From Leifsonia sp. CL147 (lineage in GTDB: Bacteria; Actinomycetota; Actinomycetes; Actinomycetales; Microbacteriaceae), in the NCBI RefSeq assembly GCF_900114565.1, contig NZ_FOTM01000001.1, positions 678 through 64,677 on the forward strand: a stretch of DNA of 64,000 nt, in the 5' to 3' direction. Positions within the stretch are counted from its first letter, which is position 1. Every line of letters starts with the position of its first letter. Shown here piece after piece: positions 7,690-17,730 of this stretch. The position numbers and the translations under genes are program-made. The notes under the pieces are model-generated. The model did no database searches and had not been told where the DNA came from. It saw only the letters and a program-made list of their open reading frames with translations.

Positions 7690-8577
7690 ATGCACATCGG
7701 CCTCATCGGACTCGGACGCATGGGCAACAACATGCGCGCCCGTCTCGAGAAGAACGGCATCGACGTCACCGGTTACGACACGAACCCCGAGGTCTCGGAC
7801 GTCGCGACGATCGCCGACCTGGTGGCCGCCCTTCCGGCCCCGCGCACTGTGTGGGTCATGGTTCCCGCCGGCGCCATCACGGATTCGGTCATCCGCGAGC
7901 TCGAGCCCGTCCTGGAGAAGGGCGACCTGGTCATCGATGGAGGCAACTCCAAGTTCACCGAGGACTTCGCACATTCGGCTCTGCTCGCTCCGCGGGGCAT
8001 CGACTTCATGGATGCCGGAGTCTCCGGTGGCATCTGGGGCCTCGAGAACGGGTACGGACTCATGGTCGGCGGCTCTGCCGTGCAGGTGGAGCGTGTGATG
8101 CCGGTGTTCGACGCCCTGCGTCCCGAAGGTCCGCGCGACGAAGGTTTCGTCCATGTCGGCGAGGTCGGTGCCGGTCACTACGCGAAGATGGTGCACAACG
8201 GCATCGAGTACGCGCTCATGCAGGCCTATGCCGAAGGCTACGAGCTCCTCGACACCCGCAAGGACATCATCAAGGACGTCACCGGGACCTTCAAGGCGTG
8301 GCAGCGCGGAACCGTCGTGCGCTCCTGGCTGCTCGACCTGCTGGTGCGCGCACTCGAGCAGGATCCGGAGTTCGAGCACATCGAAGGCTACGTGCAGGAC
8401 TCGGGCGAAGGCCGCTGGACCATCGAGGAAGCGCTCAACAACGCCGTCCCGGTTCCGACGATCAGCGCCTCGATCTTCGCGCGGTTCGTCTCGCGCCAGG
8501 AGGACTCGCCGGCGATGAAGGCTGTCGCCGCGCTGCGCAACCAGTTCGGCGGCCACGCCGTGAAGGCTGTGGACTGA
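7690..8577 (+). CDS. gnd: 6-phosphogluconate dehydrogenase, decarboxylating (short type)
   Basis: 295 residues, the short GntZ/YqeC-type enzyme, not the 470-residue form. Oxidatively decarboxylates 6-phosphogluconate to ribulose 5-phosphate in the pentose phosphate pathway. It has the dinucleotide site GLIGLGRMGNNM at the N terminus, the substrate motif DAGVSGGIWGLENGYGLMVGG and the catalytic lysine region GAGHYAKMVHNG. An AGAAGGA Shine-Dalgarno precedes the ATG. Placement between dnaN and recF is the typical actinobacterial order. Confidence 0.95.
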   Translation: MHIGLIGLGRMGNNMRARLEKNGIDVTGYDTNPEVSDVATIADLVAALPAPRTVWVMVPAGAITDSVIRELEPVLEKGDLVIDGGNSKFTEDFAHSALLAPRGIDFMDAGVSGGIWGLENGYGLMVGGSAVQVERVMPVFDALRPEGPRDEGFVHVGEVGAGHYAKMVHNGIEYALMQAYAEGYELLDTRKDIIKDVTGTFKAWQRGTVVRSWLLDLLVRALEQDPEFEHIEGYVQDSGEGRWTIEEALNNAVPVPTISASIFARFVSRQEDSPAMKAVAALRNQFGGHAVKAVD

Positions 8578-8602
8578 GAATCCCGGCCGGCCGAAAATCT
8601 CT

Positions 8603-9769
8603 GTGCGTGTCACACATCTCTCCCTGACCGACTTCCGCAACTACCGCACGGCGGAGGTGCCGTTCGCGGCCGGCGCGAATCTGTTCGTCGGCCGCAACGG
8701 CCAGGGAAAGACCAACCTCGTGGAGTCGCTCGGCTACCTGAGCACGCTCGGATCGCATCGGGTGTCGAGCGACCAGGCGATGATCCGCAAGGACGCCGAC
8801 GCCGGGATCGTCCGCGCCAGGATCCAGCACGACGGCCGCGAGCTCCTCATCGAGGTGCAGCTGAACCGCGGCTCGGCCAATCGGGCGCAGGTCAATCGCG
8901 GGGCCATCAAGCCCCGCGAGCTGCCGCGATACTTCTCCAGCGTGCTCTTCGCTCCGGAGGATCTGGCGCTGGTCCGCGGAGAGCCGGGCATCCGTCGCCG
9001 ATTCCTCGACCAGCTGCTGATCCAAAGGAATCCGCGGTTCTCGGCCGTGATCGCCGACTACGAACGGGTGCTGAAGCAGCGCAACACCCTCCTCAAGTCG
9101 GCCCGTGCCTCGCGGGTGCGCGAGGACCAGCTCGGCACCCTGGAGATCTGGGACGACCGCCTCGTCCAGCTGGGCTCTGAGCTGATCGACGCACGACTCG
9201 ACCTGATCGAACGGCTGAGCGATCCGCTGATCGCGACGTACCGCTCGGTTGCGGGCGACGATCACCATCCCCGGCTGATTCCTCAGCTCACCATCCTCGG
9301 CGCGCATGTCGAGGACGACGATGGGGCGGAGCCCGACGATGTGACCGGCTCAGCCGGTGTCGCGACGACCGAGGCGTTCCGCCGCGCACTGTCGGCCGTG
9401 CGCCGCAAAGAACTGGAGCGCGGACTCACCCTGGTCGGACCGCACCGGGATGACGTGCTGTTCGAGCTGAACGAGCTCCCCGCCAAGGGCTACGCCAGCC
9501 ATGGCGAGTCGTGGTCCTTCGCTCTGGCTCTGAAGCTGGCGTCCGCGGAGTTGCTGCGGCGCGAGTCCACCACGGGCGACCCCGTCCTCATCCTCGACGA
9601 CGTGTTCGCCGAGCTGGACCAGGCCCGGCGTCGGAAGCTTGCAACCGCCGTAGCCGGTTACGAGCAGGTCCTCATCACGGCGGCCGTGCTCGACGATGTG
9701 CCCGAGGAGCTCACGGCGCACACCGTGCGCATCGAGGCCGGCGCGATCGTGGAGGATCCGGATGCCTGA
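8603..9769 (+). CDS. recF: DNA replication and repair protein RecF
   Basis: 388 residues, GTG start at 8603. SMC-like ATPase that loads RecA at gaps. Walker A GRNGQGKTNLVESL lies at about 31-44, and the ABC-type signature and Walker B region LILDDVFAELDQARR near 330. The N terminus VTHLSLTDFRNYRTAEV is a clear RecF signature. The stop overlaps the start of the downstream dciA gene. Confidence 0.96.
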   Translation: MRVTHLSLTDFRNYRTAEVPFAAGANLFVGRNGQGKTNLVESLGYLSTLGSHRVSSDQAMIRKDADAGIVRARIQHDGRELLIEVQLNRGSANRAQVNRGAIKPRELPRYFSSVLFAPEDLALVRGEPGIRRRFLDQLLIQRNPRFSAVIADYERVLKQRNTLLKSARASRVREDQLGTLEIWDDRLVQLGSELIDARLDLIERLSDPLIATYRSVAGDDHHPRLIPQLTILGAHVEDDDGAEPDDVTGSAGVATTEAFRRALSAVRRKELERGLTLVGPHRDDVLFELNELPAKGYASHGESWSFALALKLASAELLRRESTTGDPVLILDDVFAELDQARRRKLATAVAGYEQVLITAAVLDDVPEELTAHTVRIEAGAIVEDPDA

Positions 9770-10277
9770 ACGGATCCCGAGGGGAGTCGATGCAGGCGAC
9801 AGCAGTGAAGCGAGCGCCGTGTACCTGCGGCTCAAAGCGCTCTTCACCGGAACGCCGTCGCGGGGCCGGCGGACCGCGCGACGCGAGGATCAGCCAGGGG
9901 TGAGCAAGCCGTTCGGCTCGGGCCGGGATCCGCACGGCGTCGGGGATGTTGTGGATGCGCTGGCCGCGCAGCTCGGCTGGACCTCGCCGCTGGCCCAGTC
10001 CGACCTGCTCGACGGCTGGCGTGAGCTGGCCGGCGAGGAGATCGCGAAGCACGCCATCCCGGACCAGATCGCCGACGGTGTGCTGGTCGTGCGCTGCGAG
10101 TCGACCGCGTGGGCGACGCAGCTGCGCATGATGAGGTCTGAGCTTCTCGCGCGGATCGCGGATCGCTTCCCGAACGCGGGCATCGAGTCGATCCACATTC
10201 AGGGCCCCGACGTCCCCTCGTGGAAAAGAGGCCCCAGGTCGATTCCAGGGCGCGGTCCGCGCGATACTTACGGCTGA
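9762..10277 (+). CDS. dciA: DciA-like DUF721 protein, putative replicative helicase loader
   Basis: 171 residues from ATG at 9762, which overlaps the recF stop by eight bases and has GGAG seven bases upstream; the longer reading frame upstream is just recF in another frame. The DUF721 core is at about 60-140 (WRELAGEEIAKHAIPDQIAD, then LVVRCESTAWATQLRMM). Homologues (Rv0004) recruit or load DnaB helicase in bacteria lacking DnaC. The recF-dciA-gyrB order is conserved. The N-terminal 50 residues are basic and low-complexity. Confidence 0.9.
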   Translation: MPERIPRGVDAGDSSEASAVYLRLKALFTGTPSRGRRTARREDQPGVSKPFGSGRDPHGVGDVVDALAAQLGWTSPLAQSDLLDGWRELAGEEIAKHAIPDQIADGVLVVRCESTAWATQLRMMRSELLARIADRFPNAGIESIHIQGPDVPSWKRGPRSIPGRGPRDTYG

Positions 10278-10354
10278 GAGCGCAAAAGAGGTCGCCTCGT
10301 GCAGGAAAATGCGTCAGACGGCCGTTTTCGGGCAATTCGCCGCTTCGCACTTGG

Positions 10355-10360
10355 TAGAAT
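10355..10360 (+). promoter_or_regulatory. Probable gyrB -10 element
   Basis: TAGAAT lies 41 bases before the gyrB ATG in the only gap (123 bases) of the recF-gyrA run. It is a good actinobacterial -10 hexamer. No equally good -35 is seen, which is common in this group. Confidence 0.4.
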
Positions 10361-10400
10361 GGAGAGTCACTGTCGAGTGCGGTCAGGAGCCTAATTTCAT

Positions 10401-12404
10401 ATGACGATGGAACCGAACAGGGCCGAGGCGGAACACGATTACGGCGCGAATGAGATCCAGGTCCTCGAAGGTCTCGAAGCCGTCCGCAAGCGACCCGGAA
10501 TGTACATCGGTTCCACCGGTCCCCGGGGTCTCCACCACTTGGTCTACGAGATCGTCGACAACTCGGTCGACGAAGCGCTCGCGGGGCATGCCGACAACAT
10601 CGAAGTGACCATCCTCGCCGACGGCGCCGTGCGCGTGGTCGACAACGGCCGCGGCATCCCGGTCGACGAGCATCCGGTCGAGAAGAAGTCGACCGTCGAG
10701 GTCGTCCTCACGATCCTGCACGCCGGCGGAAAGTTCGGCGGCGGCGGATACGCCGTGTCCGGTGGACTGCACGGCGTCGGCAGCTCGGTCGTGAACGCGT
10801 TGTCCGCGCGGCTCGACATCGAGGTGTACCGGCAGGGATACGTCTGGCGCCAGAGCTACCGCAATGGTGTGCCGGAGGCGCCGCTCGAGCAGGGCGAGGC
10901 ATCCGACCGGACCGGGACCACGATCACCTTCTGGCCCAGCACCGAGACGTTCGAGACGGTGGTCTTCGACTACGAGACGCTCCGGACCCGCTTCCAGCAG
11001 ATGGCCTTCCTGAACAAGGGGCTGCGGATCGCGCTGACCGACGAGCGCCCGCCGGAGATCGAGCCGGTCGAAGGCGAAGTGGATGACGAGATCCTCACCG
11101 CGCGCCACGACGTCTTCCGGTACGAGAACGGGCTGATGGACTACGTCCACTACCTCAACTCCGCCAAGAAGGCGGAGGTCGTCCACGACGAGATCATCTC
11201 GTTCGAGTCGGAGGACACCGATCGCAAGATCGCCCTCGAAGTCGCCATGCAGTGGACGACGAGCTACAACGAGAGCGTCTTCACCTACGCGAACACGATC
11301 AACACGCACGAGGGCGGAACCCATGAAGAGGGCTTCCGCGCCGCGCTCACCACGCTGGTCAACCGGTATGCGCGCGAGAAGGGCATCCTCAAGGAGAAGG
11401 ACGACAACCTCTCCGGCGACGACGTGCGCGAGGGTCTGACCGCAGTGATCTCCGTGAAGCTTTCCGAGCCGCAGTTCGAAGGCCAGACCAAGACCAAGCT
11501 CGGCAACACCGAGGCGAAGGCGTTCGTCCAGAAGGTCGTCGGCGACCAGCTCGGCGACTGGTTCGACCGCAACCCGAACCAGGCGAGAGACATCATCCGC
11601 AAAGCGCTGCAGGCGGCCACCGCCCGCCTCGCCGCCCGCAAGGCGCGCGAGACGGCGCGACGCAAGGGCCTCCTCGAGAGCGGCGGGATGCCCGGCAAGC
11701 TCAAGGACTGCCAGTCGAAGGACCCGACGGTCTCCGAGATCTTCATCGTCGAGGGCGACTCGGCCGGCGGTTCCGCGGTGCAAGGCCGCAACCCCGAGAC
11801 GCAGGCGATCCTGCCGCTGCGTGGCAAGATCCTGAACGTGGAGAAGGCCCGCCTCGACCGGGCCCTCGCGAACAACGAGGTCCAGGCGATGATCACGGCG
11901 TTCGGCGCCGGGATCGGCGAGGACTTCAACCCGGACAAGGCGCGGTATCACAAGATCGTGCTCATGGCCGACGCGGATGTCGACGGCCAGCACATCACGA
12001 CGCTGCTGCTCACGCTGCTGTTCCGTTACATGCGCCCGATGATCGAGCTCGGCTACGTCTATCTCGCGCAGCCGCCGCTCTACCGGCTCAAGTGGACGAA
12101 CGCCGACCACGAGTACGTCTACTCCGATCGCGAGAGGGACGCGTTCATGGCGGACGGGCTCGCGGCCGGCAAGCGCATCCCGAAGGACAACGGCGTGCAG
12201 CGGTACAAGGGTCTCGGTGAGATGGACTACCAGGAGCTGTGGGAGACCACCATGAACCCGGAGACGCGGACGCTGCTCCAGGTGACGCTCGACGATGCGG
12301 CCGCCGCGGACGAGATCTTCGCCACGCTGATGGGCGAGGACGTGGAGTCGCGCCGCTCGTTCATCCAGAAGAACGCCAAGGACGTGCGGTTCCTCGACAT
12401 CTGA
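10401..12404 (+). CDS. gyrB: DNA gyrase subunit B
   Basis: 667 residues. ATPase subunit of gyrase. GHKL ATPase domain about 20-240 with [25 protein letters not shown] and [11 protein letters not shown]. Transducer domain follows. TOPRIM domain from about 440 with [20 protein letters not shown] and [12 protein letters not shown]-terminal GyrB domain ends VRFLDI. All expected motifs are intact and length is typical for actinobacteria without the gamma-proteobacterial insertion. It is 48 bases upstream of gyrA. Confidence 0.98.
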   Translation: MTMEPNRAEAEHDYGANEIQVLEGLEAVRKRPGMYIGSTGPRGLHHLVYEIVDNSVDEALAGHADNIEVTILADGAVRVVDNGRGIPVDEHPVEKKSTVEVVLTILHAGGKFGGGGYAVSGGLHGVGSSVVNALSARLDIEVYRQGYVWRQSYRNGVPEAPLEQGEASDRTGTTITFWPSTETFETVVFDYETLRTRFQQMAFLNKGLRIALTDERPPEIEPVEGEVDDEILTARHDVFRYENGLMDYVHYLNSAKKAEVVHDEIISFESEDTDRKIALEVAMQWTTSYNESVFTYANTINTHEGGTHEEGFRAALTTLVNRYAREKGILKEKDDNLSGDDVREGLTAVISVKLSEPQFEGQTKTKLGNTEAKAFVQKVVGDQLGDWFDRNPNQARDIIRKALQAATARLAARKARETARRKGLLESGGMPGKLKDCQSKDPTVSEIFIVEGDSAGGSAVQGRNPETQAILPLRGKILNVEKARLDRALANNEVQAMITAFGAGIGEDFNPDKARYHKIVLMADADVDGQHITTLLLTLLFRYMRPMIELGYVYLAQPPLYRLKWTNADHEYVYSDRERDAFMADGLAAGKRIPKDNGVQRYKGLGEMDYQELWETTMNPETRTLLQVTLDDAAAADEIFATLMGEDVESRRSFIQKNAKDVRFLDI

Positions 12405-12452
12405 CGCTGACGCGCCGATGAACTGCTGAGTGACCACGAGGAAGAGAAGACT

Positions 12453-15002
12453 GTGACGGACGAAGAGAACGTGTCGGGAGACGGAGCCGGCTTCGGCATC
12501 CACGGGAGGATCGACCAGGTCGACCTCCAATCGGAGATGCAGCGGTCGTACCTCGACTACGCCATGTCGGTCATCATCGGGCGCGCGCTGCCCGAGGTGC
12601 GCGACGGCCTGAAGCCGGTGCACCGCCGCGTCATCTATGCGATGTTCGACGGCGGTTACCGGCCGGACAAGGCGTTCTCCAAGTGCGCCCGTGTTGTCGG
12701 CGACGTGATGGGCCAGTTCCACCCGCACGGCGACTCGGCGATCTACGATGCCCTGGTCCGGCTGGTCCAGCCGTGGAGCCTTCGCTACCCGCTCGCGCTC
12801 GGCCAGGGCAACTTCGGCTCCCCGGGCAACGATGGCGCCGCGGCGCCGCGGTACACCGAGACGAAGATGGCTCCGCTCGCACTGGAGATGGTGCGCGACA
12901 TCGACGAGGAGACCGTCGACTTCCAGGACAACTACGACGGTCGCACGAAGGAGCCGGCGGTCCTGCCCAGCCGCTTCCCGAACCTCCTGGTGAACGGATC
13001 GGTCGGTATCGCGGTCGGCATGGCCACGAACATCCCGCCGCACAACCTCCGCGAAGTCGCGGACGGCGCCCTCTGGTACCTGCAGCACCCGGACGCCCCG
13101 CGCGAGGAGCTGCTCGAGGAGCTCATCAAGCGGATCAAGGGACCGGACTTCCCGACCGGGGCGCAGATCCTCGGTGTGAAGGGCATCCAGGACGCGTACC
13201 GCACCGGCCGCGGTTCGATCACGATGCGTGCCGTCGTCACGATCGAGGAGATCCAGGGCCGCGTCTGCCTCGTCGTCACCGAGCTGCCGTACCAGGTGAA
13301 CCCCGACAACCTGGCCATCAAGATCGCCGACCTCGTCAAAGAGGGCCGTATCGGCGGCATCGCCGACATCCGCGACGAGACCTCCGGCCGCACCGGACAG
13401 AGACTCGTCATCGTGCTCAAGCGGGACGCCGTCGCGAAGGTCGTCCTCAACAACCTCTACAAGCACACCCAGCTGCAGGAGAACTTCGGCGCGAACATGC
13501 TCGCGATCGTGGACAACGTCCCGCGCACGCTGTCGCTCGAGGGGTTCATCGTCGCCTGGGTCGACCACCAGGTCGAGGTCATCGTCCGCCGCACCCGGTA
13601 CCGGCTGCGGAAGGCGGAGGAGCGTGCGCACATCCTGCGCGGATACCTCAAGGCGCTGGATGCGCTGGACGACGTCATCGCGCTGATCCGCCGTTCTCCC
13701 ACCGTCGAGGATGCGCGCGACGGCCTCAAGGACCTGCTCGACGTCGACGACGTGCAGGCGGACGCGATTCTGGCGATGCAGTTGCGCCGGCTCGCGGCGC
13801 TCGAGCGTCAGAAGATCATCGAGGAGCACGACAAGATCGAGAAGGAGATCGCCGAGTACCTGGCGATCCTCGACGACCCGGCGCGTCAGCGCTCGATCAT
13901 CAGCGAAGAGCTCACCGAGATCGTCGACCGGTTCGGCGACGACCGGCGCACCGAGATCATGTTCGGCTACGACGGCGACATGAGCGTCGAGGACCTCATC
14001 CCCGAAGAGGAGATGGTGGTCACCGTGACCCGCGGCGGCTACATCAAGCGGACGCGGAGCGACAACTACCGCAGCCAGCACCGCGGCGGCAAGGGCGTGA
14101 AGGGTGCGCAGCTGCGCGGCGAGGATGTCGTCGACCACTTCTTCGTGACGACGACGCACCACTGGCTCCTCTTCTTCACCAACCAAGGCCGCGTCTATCG
14201 CGCGAAGGCGTACGAGGTGCAGGAGGCCGGCCGCGACGCGAAGGGCCAGCACGTGGCCAACCTGCTGGCGCTGCAGCCGGGGGAGGACATCGCCGAGATC
14301 CTCGACATCCGCGACTATCAGGCGGCGAAGTATCTGGTGCTCGCCACCCGCGACGGACTCATCAAGAAGACCGCACTGGACGAGTACGACACCAACCGCA
14401 CGGGCGGCATCATCGCCATCAAGCTGCGGGAGGGCGACGAGCTCGTCTCGGCGCTGCTGGTCGAGGAGGACTCGGACCTGCTGCTGGTCTCCCGCAAGGG
14501 CATGTCCATCCGCTTCACCGCGTCCGACGAGGCGCTGCGTCCGATGGGACGTTCGACCTCCGGCGTGATCGGGATGCACTTCCGCGGCGACGACAGACTG
14601 CTCGACGCGTCGGTCGTCTCGGACGAGGGATTCGTGTTCGTCGTCACCGAGGGCGGCTACGCGAAGCGCACCGCGGCCGACCAATATCGCCTGCAGGGCC
14701 GAGGCGGACTGGGCATCAAGGTGGCCAAGCTGCACGACGATCGCGGTGACCTCGTGGGGTCCCTGATCGTGGGCGAAGACGACGAGGTCCTTGTGGTTCT
14801 TGCCAGCGGCAAGGTGGTACGCTCTGCCGTGGCCGAGGTACCTGCCAAGGGCCGCGACACCATGGGTGTCGTCTTTGCACGTTTCGCCGAGTCGGACAAG
14901 ATCATCGCACTGGCGAAGAACACCGAACGCGCCCTCGAAGTCTCCCTTCCCGCGGAGGACGACGAGGCGGTCGGGAAGGATGAAACCGTAGATGAGCAGT
15001 AG
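12453..15002 (+). CDS. gyrA: DNA gyrase subunit A
   Basis: 849 residues, GTG start at 12453. Breakage-reunion domain about 20-520 with catalytic Tyr134 in [11 protein letters not shown]-terminal beta-pinwheel about 520-820 with the gyrase-specific QRGGKG-type box seen as [10 protein letters not shown]. The quinolone-determining region reads [14 protein letters not shown]; the usual resistance positions are wild-type Ser95 and Asp99. The last 20 residues are acidic. The stop overlaps the DUF3566 gene by 11 bases. Confidence 0.98.
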   Translation: MTDEENVSGDGAGFGIHGRIDQVDLQSEMQRSYLDYAMSVIIGRALPEVRDGLKPVHRRVIYAMFDGGYRPDKAFSKCARVVGDVMGQFHPHGDSAIYDALVRLVQPWSLRYPLALGQGNFGSPGNDGAAAPRYTETKMAPLALEMVRDIDEETVDFQDNYDGRTKEPAVLPSRFPNLLVNGSVGIAVGMATNIPPHNLREVADGALWYLQHPDAPREELLEELIKRIKGPDFPTGAQILGVKGIQDAYRTGRGSITMRAVVTIEEIQGRVCLVVTELPYQVNPDNLAIKIADLVKEGRIGGIADIRDETSGRTGQRLVIVLKRDAVAKVVLNNLYKHTQLQENFGANMLAIVDNVPRTLSLEGFIVAWVDHQVEVIVRRTRYRLRKAEERAHILRGYLKALDALDDVIALIRRSPTVEDARDGLKDLLDVDDVQADAILAMQLRRLAALERQKIIEEHDKIEKEIAEYLAILDDPARQRSIISEELTEIVDRFGDDRRTEIMFGYDGDMSVEDLIPEEEMVVTVTRGGYIKRTRSDNYRSQHRGGKGVKGAQLRGEDVVDHFFVTTTHHWLLFFTNQGRVYRAKAYEVQEAGRDAKGQHVANLLALQPGEDIAEILDIRDYQAAKYLVLATRDGLIKKTALDEYDTNRTGGIIAIKLREGDELVSALLVEEDSDLLLVSRKGMSIRFTASDEALRPMGRSTSGVIGMHFRGDDRLLDASVVSDEGFVFVVTEGGYAKRTAADQYRLQGRGGLGIKVAKLHDDRGDLVGSLIVGEDDEVLVVLASGKVVRSAVAEVPAKGRDTMGVVFARFAESDKIIALAKNTERALEVSLPAEDDEAVGKDETVDEQ

Positions 15003-15405
15003 TGTCGCCGAGAAGTTGGCCAAGAAGTCGTCCCGACGACCCGCAACCGCGAAGCAGGTGCGGCTCAAGCTGGTCTATGTCGACTTCTGGTCCACCGTGA
15101 AGCTGTCGTTCCTCGCCGGCATCTGCCTGGCCGTCATCGCGATCGTCGGCACGTTCCTCATCTGGACCGTGCTCGACCGCACCGGCATCTTCGACCAGAT
15201 CAACAGCCTGTTCAAGGACATCTCGGGCGCCGGCGGCAGCGACCTCCGTTCCATCCTGGGTCTCGGGCAGGTCATGGGCTTCTCGCTGATCGTGGCCATC
15301 CTCGACATCGTCGTGGTGACCGCTCTCGGCGCTGTTTTCGCCCTCCTGTACAACCTCTCGGTGAAGATCACCGGGGGCCTCCTGGTCGGTTTCACCAACA
15401 ACTGA
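14992..15405 (+). CDS. DUF3566 membrane protein
   Basis: 137 residues. A basic N-terminal tail (about 1-27) is followed by two membrane helices: [20 protein letters not shown] (about 39-58) and a segment near 95-120 ([20 protein letters not shown]). DUF3566 proteins lie directly after gyrA throughout actinobacteria (Rv0007 in M. tuberculosis); a role near the divisome or membrane has been suggested but the function is not established. It overlaps gyrA by 11 bases, so it is probably co-translated. Confidence 0.9.
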   Translation: MSSSVAEKLAKKSSRRPATAKQVRLKLVYVDFWSTVKLSFLAGICLAVIAIVGTFLIWTVLDRTGIFDQINSLFKDISGAGGSDLRSILGLGQVMGFSLIVAILDIVVVTALGAVFALLYNLSVKITGGLLVGFTNN

Positions 15406-15455
15406 TCGATTTCACAATGCCTGGGCGGATCGGGTAGTCTCGTATCTGCCCATTC

Positions 15456-15529
15456 GGGGATATAGCTCAGGCGGTTAGAGCGCTTCGCTGATAACGAAGA
15501 GGTCCGAGGTTCAAGTCCTCGTATCCCCA
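15456..15529 (+). tRNA. tRNA-Ile (GAT)
   Basis: Seventy-four nucleotides fold as a cloverleaf. Acceptor GGGGATA pairs with TATCCCC, discriminator A at 15529. The anticodon arm TTCGCTGATAACGAA gives GAT. The T arm contains GAGGTTCAAGTCCTC. CCA is not encoded. It stands 14 bases before tRNA-Ala, the same Ile-Ala pair that follows gyrA in many actinobacteria. Confidence 0.97.
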
Positions 15530-15543
15530 CCCTGTGTCCATTC

Positions 15544-15616
15544 GGGGCCTTAGCTCAGTTGGTAGAGCGCCTGCTTTGCAAGCAGGATGTCAGGAGTTCG
15601 AATCTCCTAGGCTCCA
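15544..15616 (+). tRNA. tRNA-Ala (TGC)
   Basis: Seventy-three nucleotides. Acceptor GGGGCCT pairs with AGGCTCC with one G-U pair; discriminator A at 15616. Anticodon arm CTGCTTTGCAAGCAG gives TGC. T arm AGGAGTTCGAATCTCCT. CCA not encoded. Probably one transcript with the upstream tRNA-Ile. Confidence 0.97.
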
Positions 15617-15621
15617 CATTT

Positions 15622-15648
15622 GCGGACACGCGCGTGGCGTGTGTCCGC
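15622..15648 (+). terminator. Hairpin after tRNA-Ala
   Basis: GCGGACAC (15622-15629) and GTGTCCGC (15641-15648) form a perfect 8-bp stem that can extend inward through GC/GC pairs. It starts six bases after the mature tRNA end and lacks a T-run; it could act as terminator or processing signal. Confidence 0.5.
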
Positions 15649-15703
15649 GGGGGAAGCTAGGCTTGACGCGCAGGACGCCCCCGGGCCTCCCGCACCCAGC
15701 CAA

Positions 15704-15732
15704 CACCCCGCCCCGCGGGGCGTTGTGTTTTC
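15704..15732. terminator. Second hairpin, terminator-like
   Basis: AACACCCCGCCCC faces GGGGCGTTGTGTT, giving an outer AACAC/GTGTT stem and an inner GCCCC/GGGGC stem with an internal loop, followed by TTCT. It lies between tRNA-Ala and the convergent lrp-family gene and could serve both directions. Confidence 0.5.
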
Positions 15733-15805
15733 TACGGGTGCCAGACGTATTCGTCCACCGTGATGGATCGGATGCGCGCGACGATCTTGTAGAGCTGCGT
15801 CTGGT

Positions 15806-16270
15806 TCAGTCGGTGGGCGGGACGACCGGGCGGCTGGGGATCGGGCTCGAGTAGGAGACGCTCGTCGTGACGCTGCCGAGCGTCCCGACCGCGCCGCTGA
15901 TCTGCTCCAGGTGCCGCATGGAGGTGGCGACCACCTTGAGGATGAAGCAGTCGTCGCCGGTCACGTGATGCGCCTCCACCACTTCCGGAATCCCGGTCAG
16001 CAGGTCGTACAGCGGCGAGTACTGGCTGCTCGGGTAGCGCAGCCGCAGGTAGGCGAGGATGCCGTAGCCGAGCCGTTCGGGCTCGACGACCGCACGGTAG
16101 CCCGCGATCACGCCTGCCTCCTCCAGCCTCCGGACGCGTTCCGCGACCGCGCTGTTCGACATGTGGACGGTGCGTGCAAGTTCGGCGATCGACTGACGGC
16201 CGTCGCGCTGCAACTCCGCGAGCAGCGTTCTGTCGGTGCTGTCGGCGATGAACGGAGAATTGGCGGCCAT
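15806..16270 (-). CDS. Lrp/AsnC family transcriptional regulator
   Basis: 154 residues from the ATG at 16270, where the protein begins just ahead of the N-terminal HTH. HTH about 10-55 (DSTDRTLLAELQRDGRQSIA, then HMSNSAVAERVRRLEEAGVI); RAM/AsnC ligand domain about 65-145 (RLRYPSSQYSPLYDLLTGIP, VTGDDCFILKVVATSMRHLE). Such proteins form octamers that sense amino acids. It is divergent from the rhodanese gene across a 92-base gap, so that gene is a natural candidate target. Confidence 0.9.
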   Translation of the reverse strand: MAANSPFIADSTDRTLLAELQRDGRQSIAELARTVHMSNSAVAERVRRLEEAGVIAGYRAVVEPERLGYGILAYLRLRYPSSQYSPLYDLLTGIPEVVEAHHVTGDDCFILKVVATSMRHLEQISGAVGTLGSVTTSVSYSSPIPSRPVVPPTD

Positions 16271-16362
16271 AGCGGGATTCTTCCACGAGATCGACGGTAG
16301 ATACTGCCGGATGCCGTCGATCGTCTCTTCAGCGGCGGCCCCGGATTTCCTACTCTCGAAGC

Positions 16363-16797
16363 ATGACGACACAGACCTCAGACGCAGCCCGTCACTTCGC
16401 CGCCAAGCTGCGGTTCGAGACCGACCCCTCCGATCTGAAAGCCGCGATGGATGCGGGCGAGCGCATCGTGGTCGTCGACAGCAGACGCGAGCCGGCGTGG
16501 CAGCAAGGACGGATCGCCGGCAGCATCCACCTCCCGACCGCCGAGATCGCCGCGCGAGCGGCGGAGCTGATCCCGCTCGACCTGCCGGTCGTCGTCTACT
16601 GCTGGGGCCCGGGATGCAATGGATCCACGCGAGCGGCCCTCGCGTTCAGCCTGCTCGGCTACGACGTCCGGGAGATGATCGGCGGCTTCGAGTACTGGGC
16701 GCGCGAAGGATTGCCGGTCGTGGACGACGCGGGCGACGTGCACCGGGATGCGGATCCCCTCACCGCCCCGGTCGCCGCGATCGACTGCGCCTGCTGA
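16363..16797 (+). CDS. Rhodanese-like domain protein
   Basis: 144 residues with a single rhodanese domain (about 20-125). The active-site loop is YCWGPGCNGSTRAALAFSLL: Cys-Trp-Gly-Pro-Gly-Cys, so the catalytic cysteine position is kept and a second cysteine lies in the loop. Two more cysteines end the protein (DCAC), which may give metal or disulfide chemistry. Probably a sulfurtransferase acting on thiosulfate or persulfide. The divergent Lrp-family gene is the likely regulator. Confidence 0.88.
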   Translation: MTTQTSDAARHFAAKLRFETDPSDLKAAMDAGERIVVVDSRREPAWQQGRIAGSIHLPTAEIAARAAELIPLDLPVVVYCWGPGCNGSTRAALAFSLLGYDVREMIGGFEYWAREGLPVVDDAGDVHRDADPLTAPVAAIDCAC

Positions 16798-16817
16798 CCG
16801 GCCGTGCTCTCCGGCCG

Positions 16818-17681
16818 CTACTTCAGAAGACGGGAGAGGACGCGGTCGGCCAGCGGCTTGCCGCCGGTCTGACAGGTGGGGCAGTACTGGAACGTCGAGT
16901 CGTGGAAGATCACCTGGCGGATGGTGTCGCCGCACACGGGACACGGCTGGCCCGTGCGTCCGTGAACCCGGAGGTTCGACTTCTTCTCGCTCTTCAACTC
17001 GGAGGCGGCGAGGCCGTCGGCACGCGACAACGCCTCCCGAAGCGTGGACTGCATCGCGTCGTAGAGGCGGGCGACGTCATCCGCCGGCATGCTCGCCGGC
17101 TTGTACGGCGACATCGTGGCGACGTGCAGGATCTCGTCCGAGTAGGCGTTGCCGATGCCGGCGATCACCGACTGATTGCGCAGCACGCCCTTGATCTGGG
17201 CGCGACCTTGCGCGGCCAGGATGCCGGCGAGGACATCCACCGTGAAGGACGGATCCAGAGGGTCGGGTCCGAGCCGGGCGATGCCGGGAACGTCGGAGGG
17301 CTCGTGCACGACGTAGATGGCCAGGCTCTTCTTCGTCCCGGCCTCGGTGATGTTGAGCCCGCTGCCGTCGTCGAGCACCAGGCGCGCGGCGAGCGGGCCG
17401 GAGCCCGGTCGCCCGCTCGGCGGGGGTGGTGGGCCGTCGCGCCAGCGGATCCAGCCCGCTCGGGCGAGATGCACCACGATGTGGAGGTCGCCGGCCGCGA
17501 TGTCGAGGAACTTGCCGTGGCGGGAGACACCCGCGATCGTCAGACCCTTCACGGCCTCGACGGGAGGATCGAACGTCTTCAGCGCCGCGAACGCGAGGAC
17601 GTTGAGCCGCTCGATGACGCGCCCCTTCAGCCGACGATCCAGGTCGGCGGCGAGGGCGGTGACTTCCGGCAGTTCGGGCAT
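16818..17681 (-). CDS. Fpg/Nei family DNA glycosylase/AP lyase
   Basis: 287 residues from ATG 17681, which places Pro2-Glu3 (MPELPEVTALAADLDRR) at the N terminus as the catalytic mechanism requires; the longer frame adds 19 unrelated residues. Further features: the SRHGKFLD lysine loop, H2TH region IKGVLRNQSVIAGIGNAYSD, and a C-terminal zinc finger CPVCGD...YCPTC. Excises oxidised bases and cleaves the abasic site. An insertion rich in Pro/Gly (about 100-110) is unusual. Fpg versus Nei cannot be settled by eye. Confidence 0.92.
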   Translation of the reverse strand: MPELPEVTALAADLDRRLKGRVIERLNVLAFAALKTFDPPVEAVKGLTIAGVSRHGKFLDIAAGDLHIVVHLARAGWIRWRDGPPPPPSGRPGSGPLAARLVLDDGSGLNITEAGTKKSLAIYVVHEPSDVPGIARLGPDPLDPSFTVDVLAGILAAQGRAQIKGVLRNQSVIAGIGNAYSDEILHVATMSPYKPASMPADDVARLYDAMQSTLREALSRADGLAASELKSEKKSNLRVHGRTGQPCPVCGDTIRQVIFHDSTFQYCPTCQTGGKPLADRVLSRLLK

Positions 17682-17730
17682 CGTCACTAGTCTGCCCGTC
17701 GCCTCCGACATTGGGCAGTACGTTGGTGCA

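Noticed and set aside
10383-15068. A 1561-codon open frame on the minus strand opposite gyrB and gyrA
   Set aside because: It is the exact antisense shadow of two highly conserved genes; its Val/Asp/Arg/Leu/His-rich translation and lack of any domain are what biased codon use on the other strand produces.
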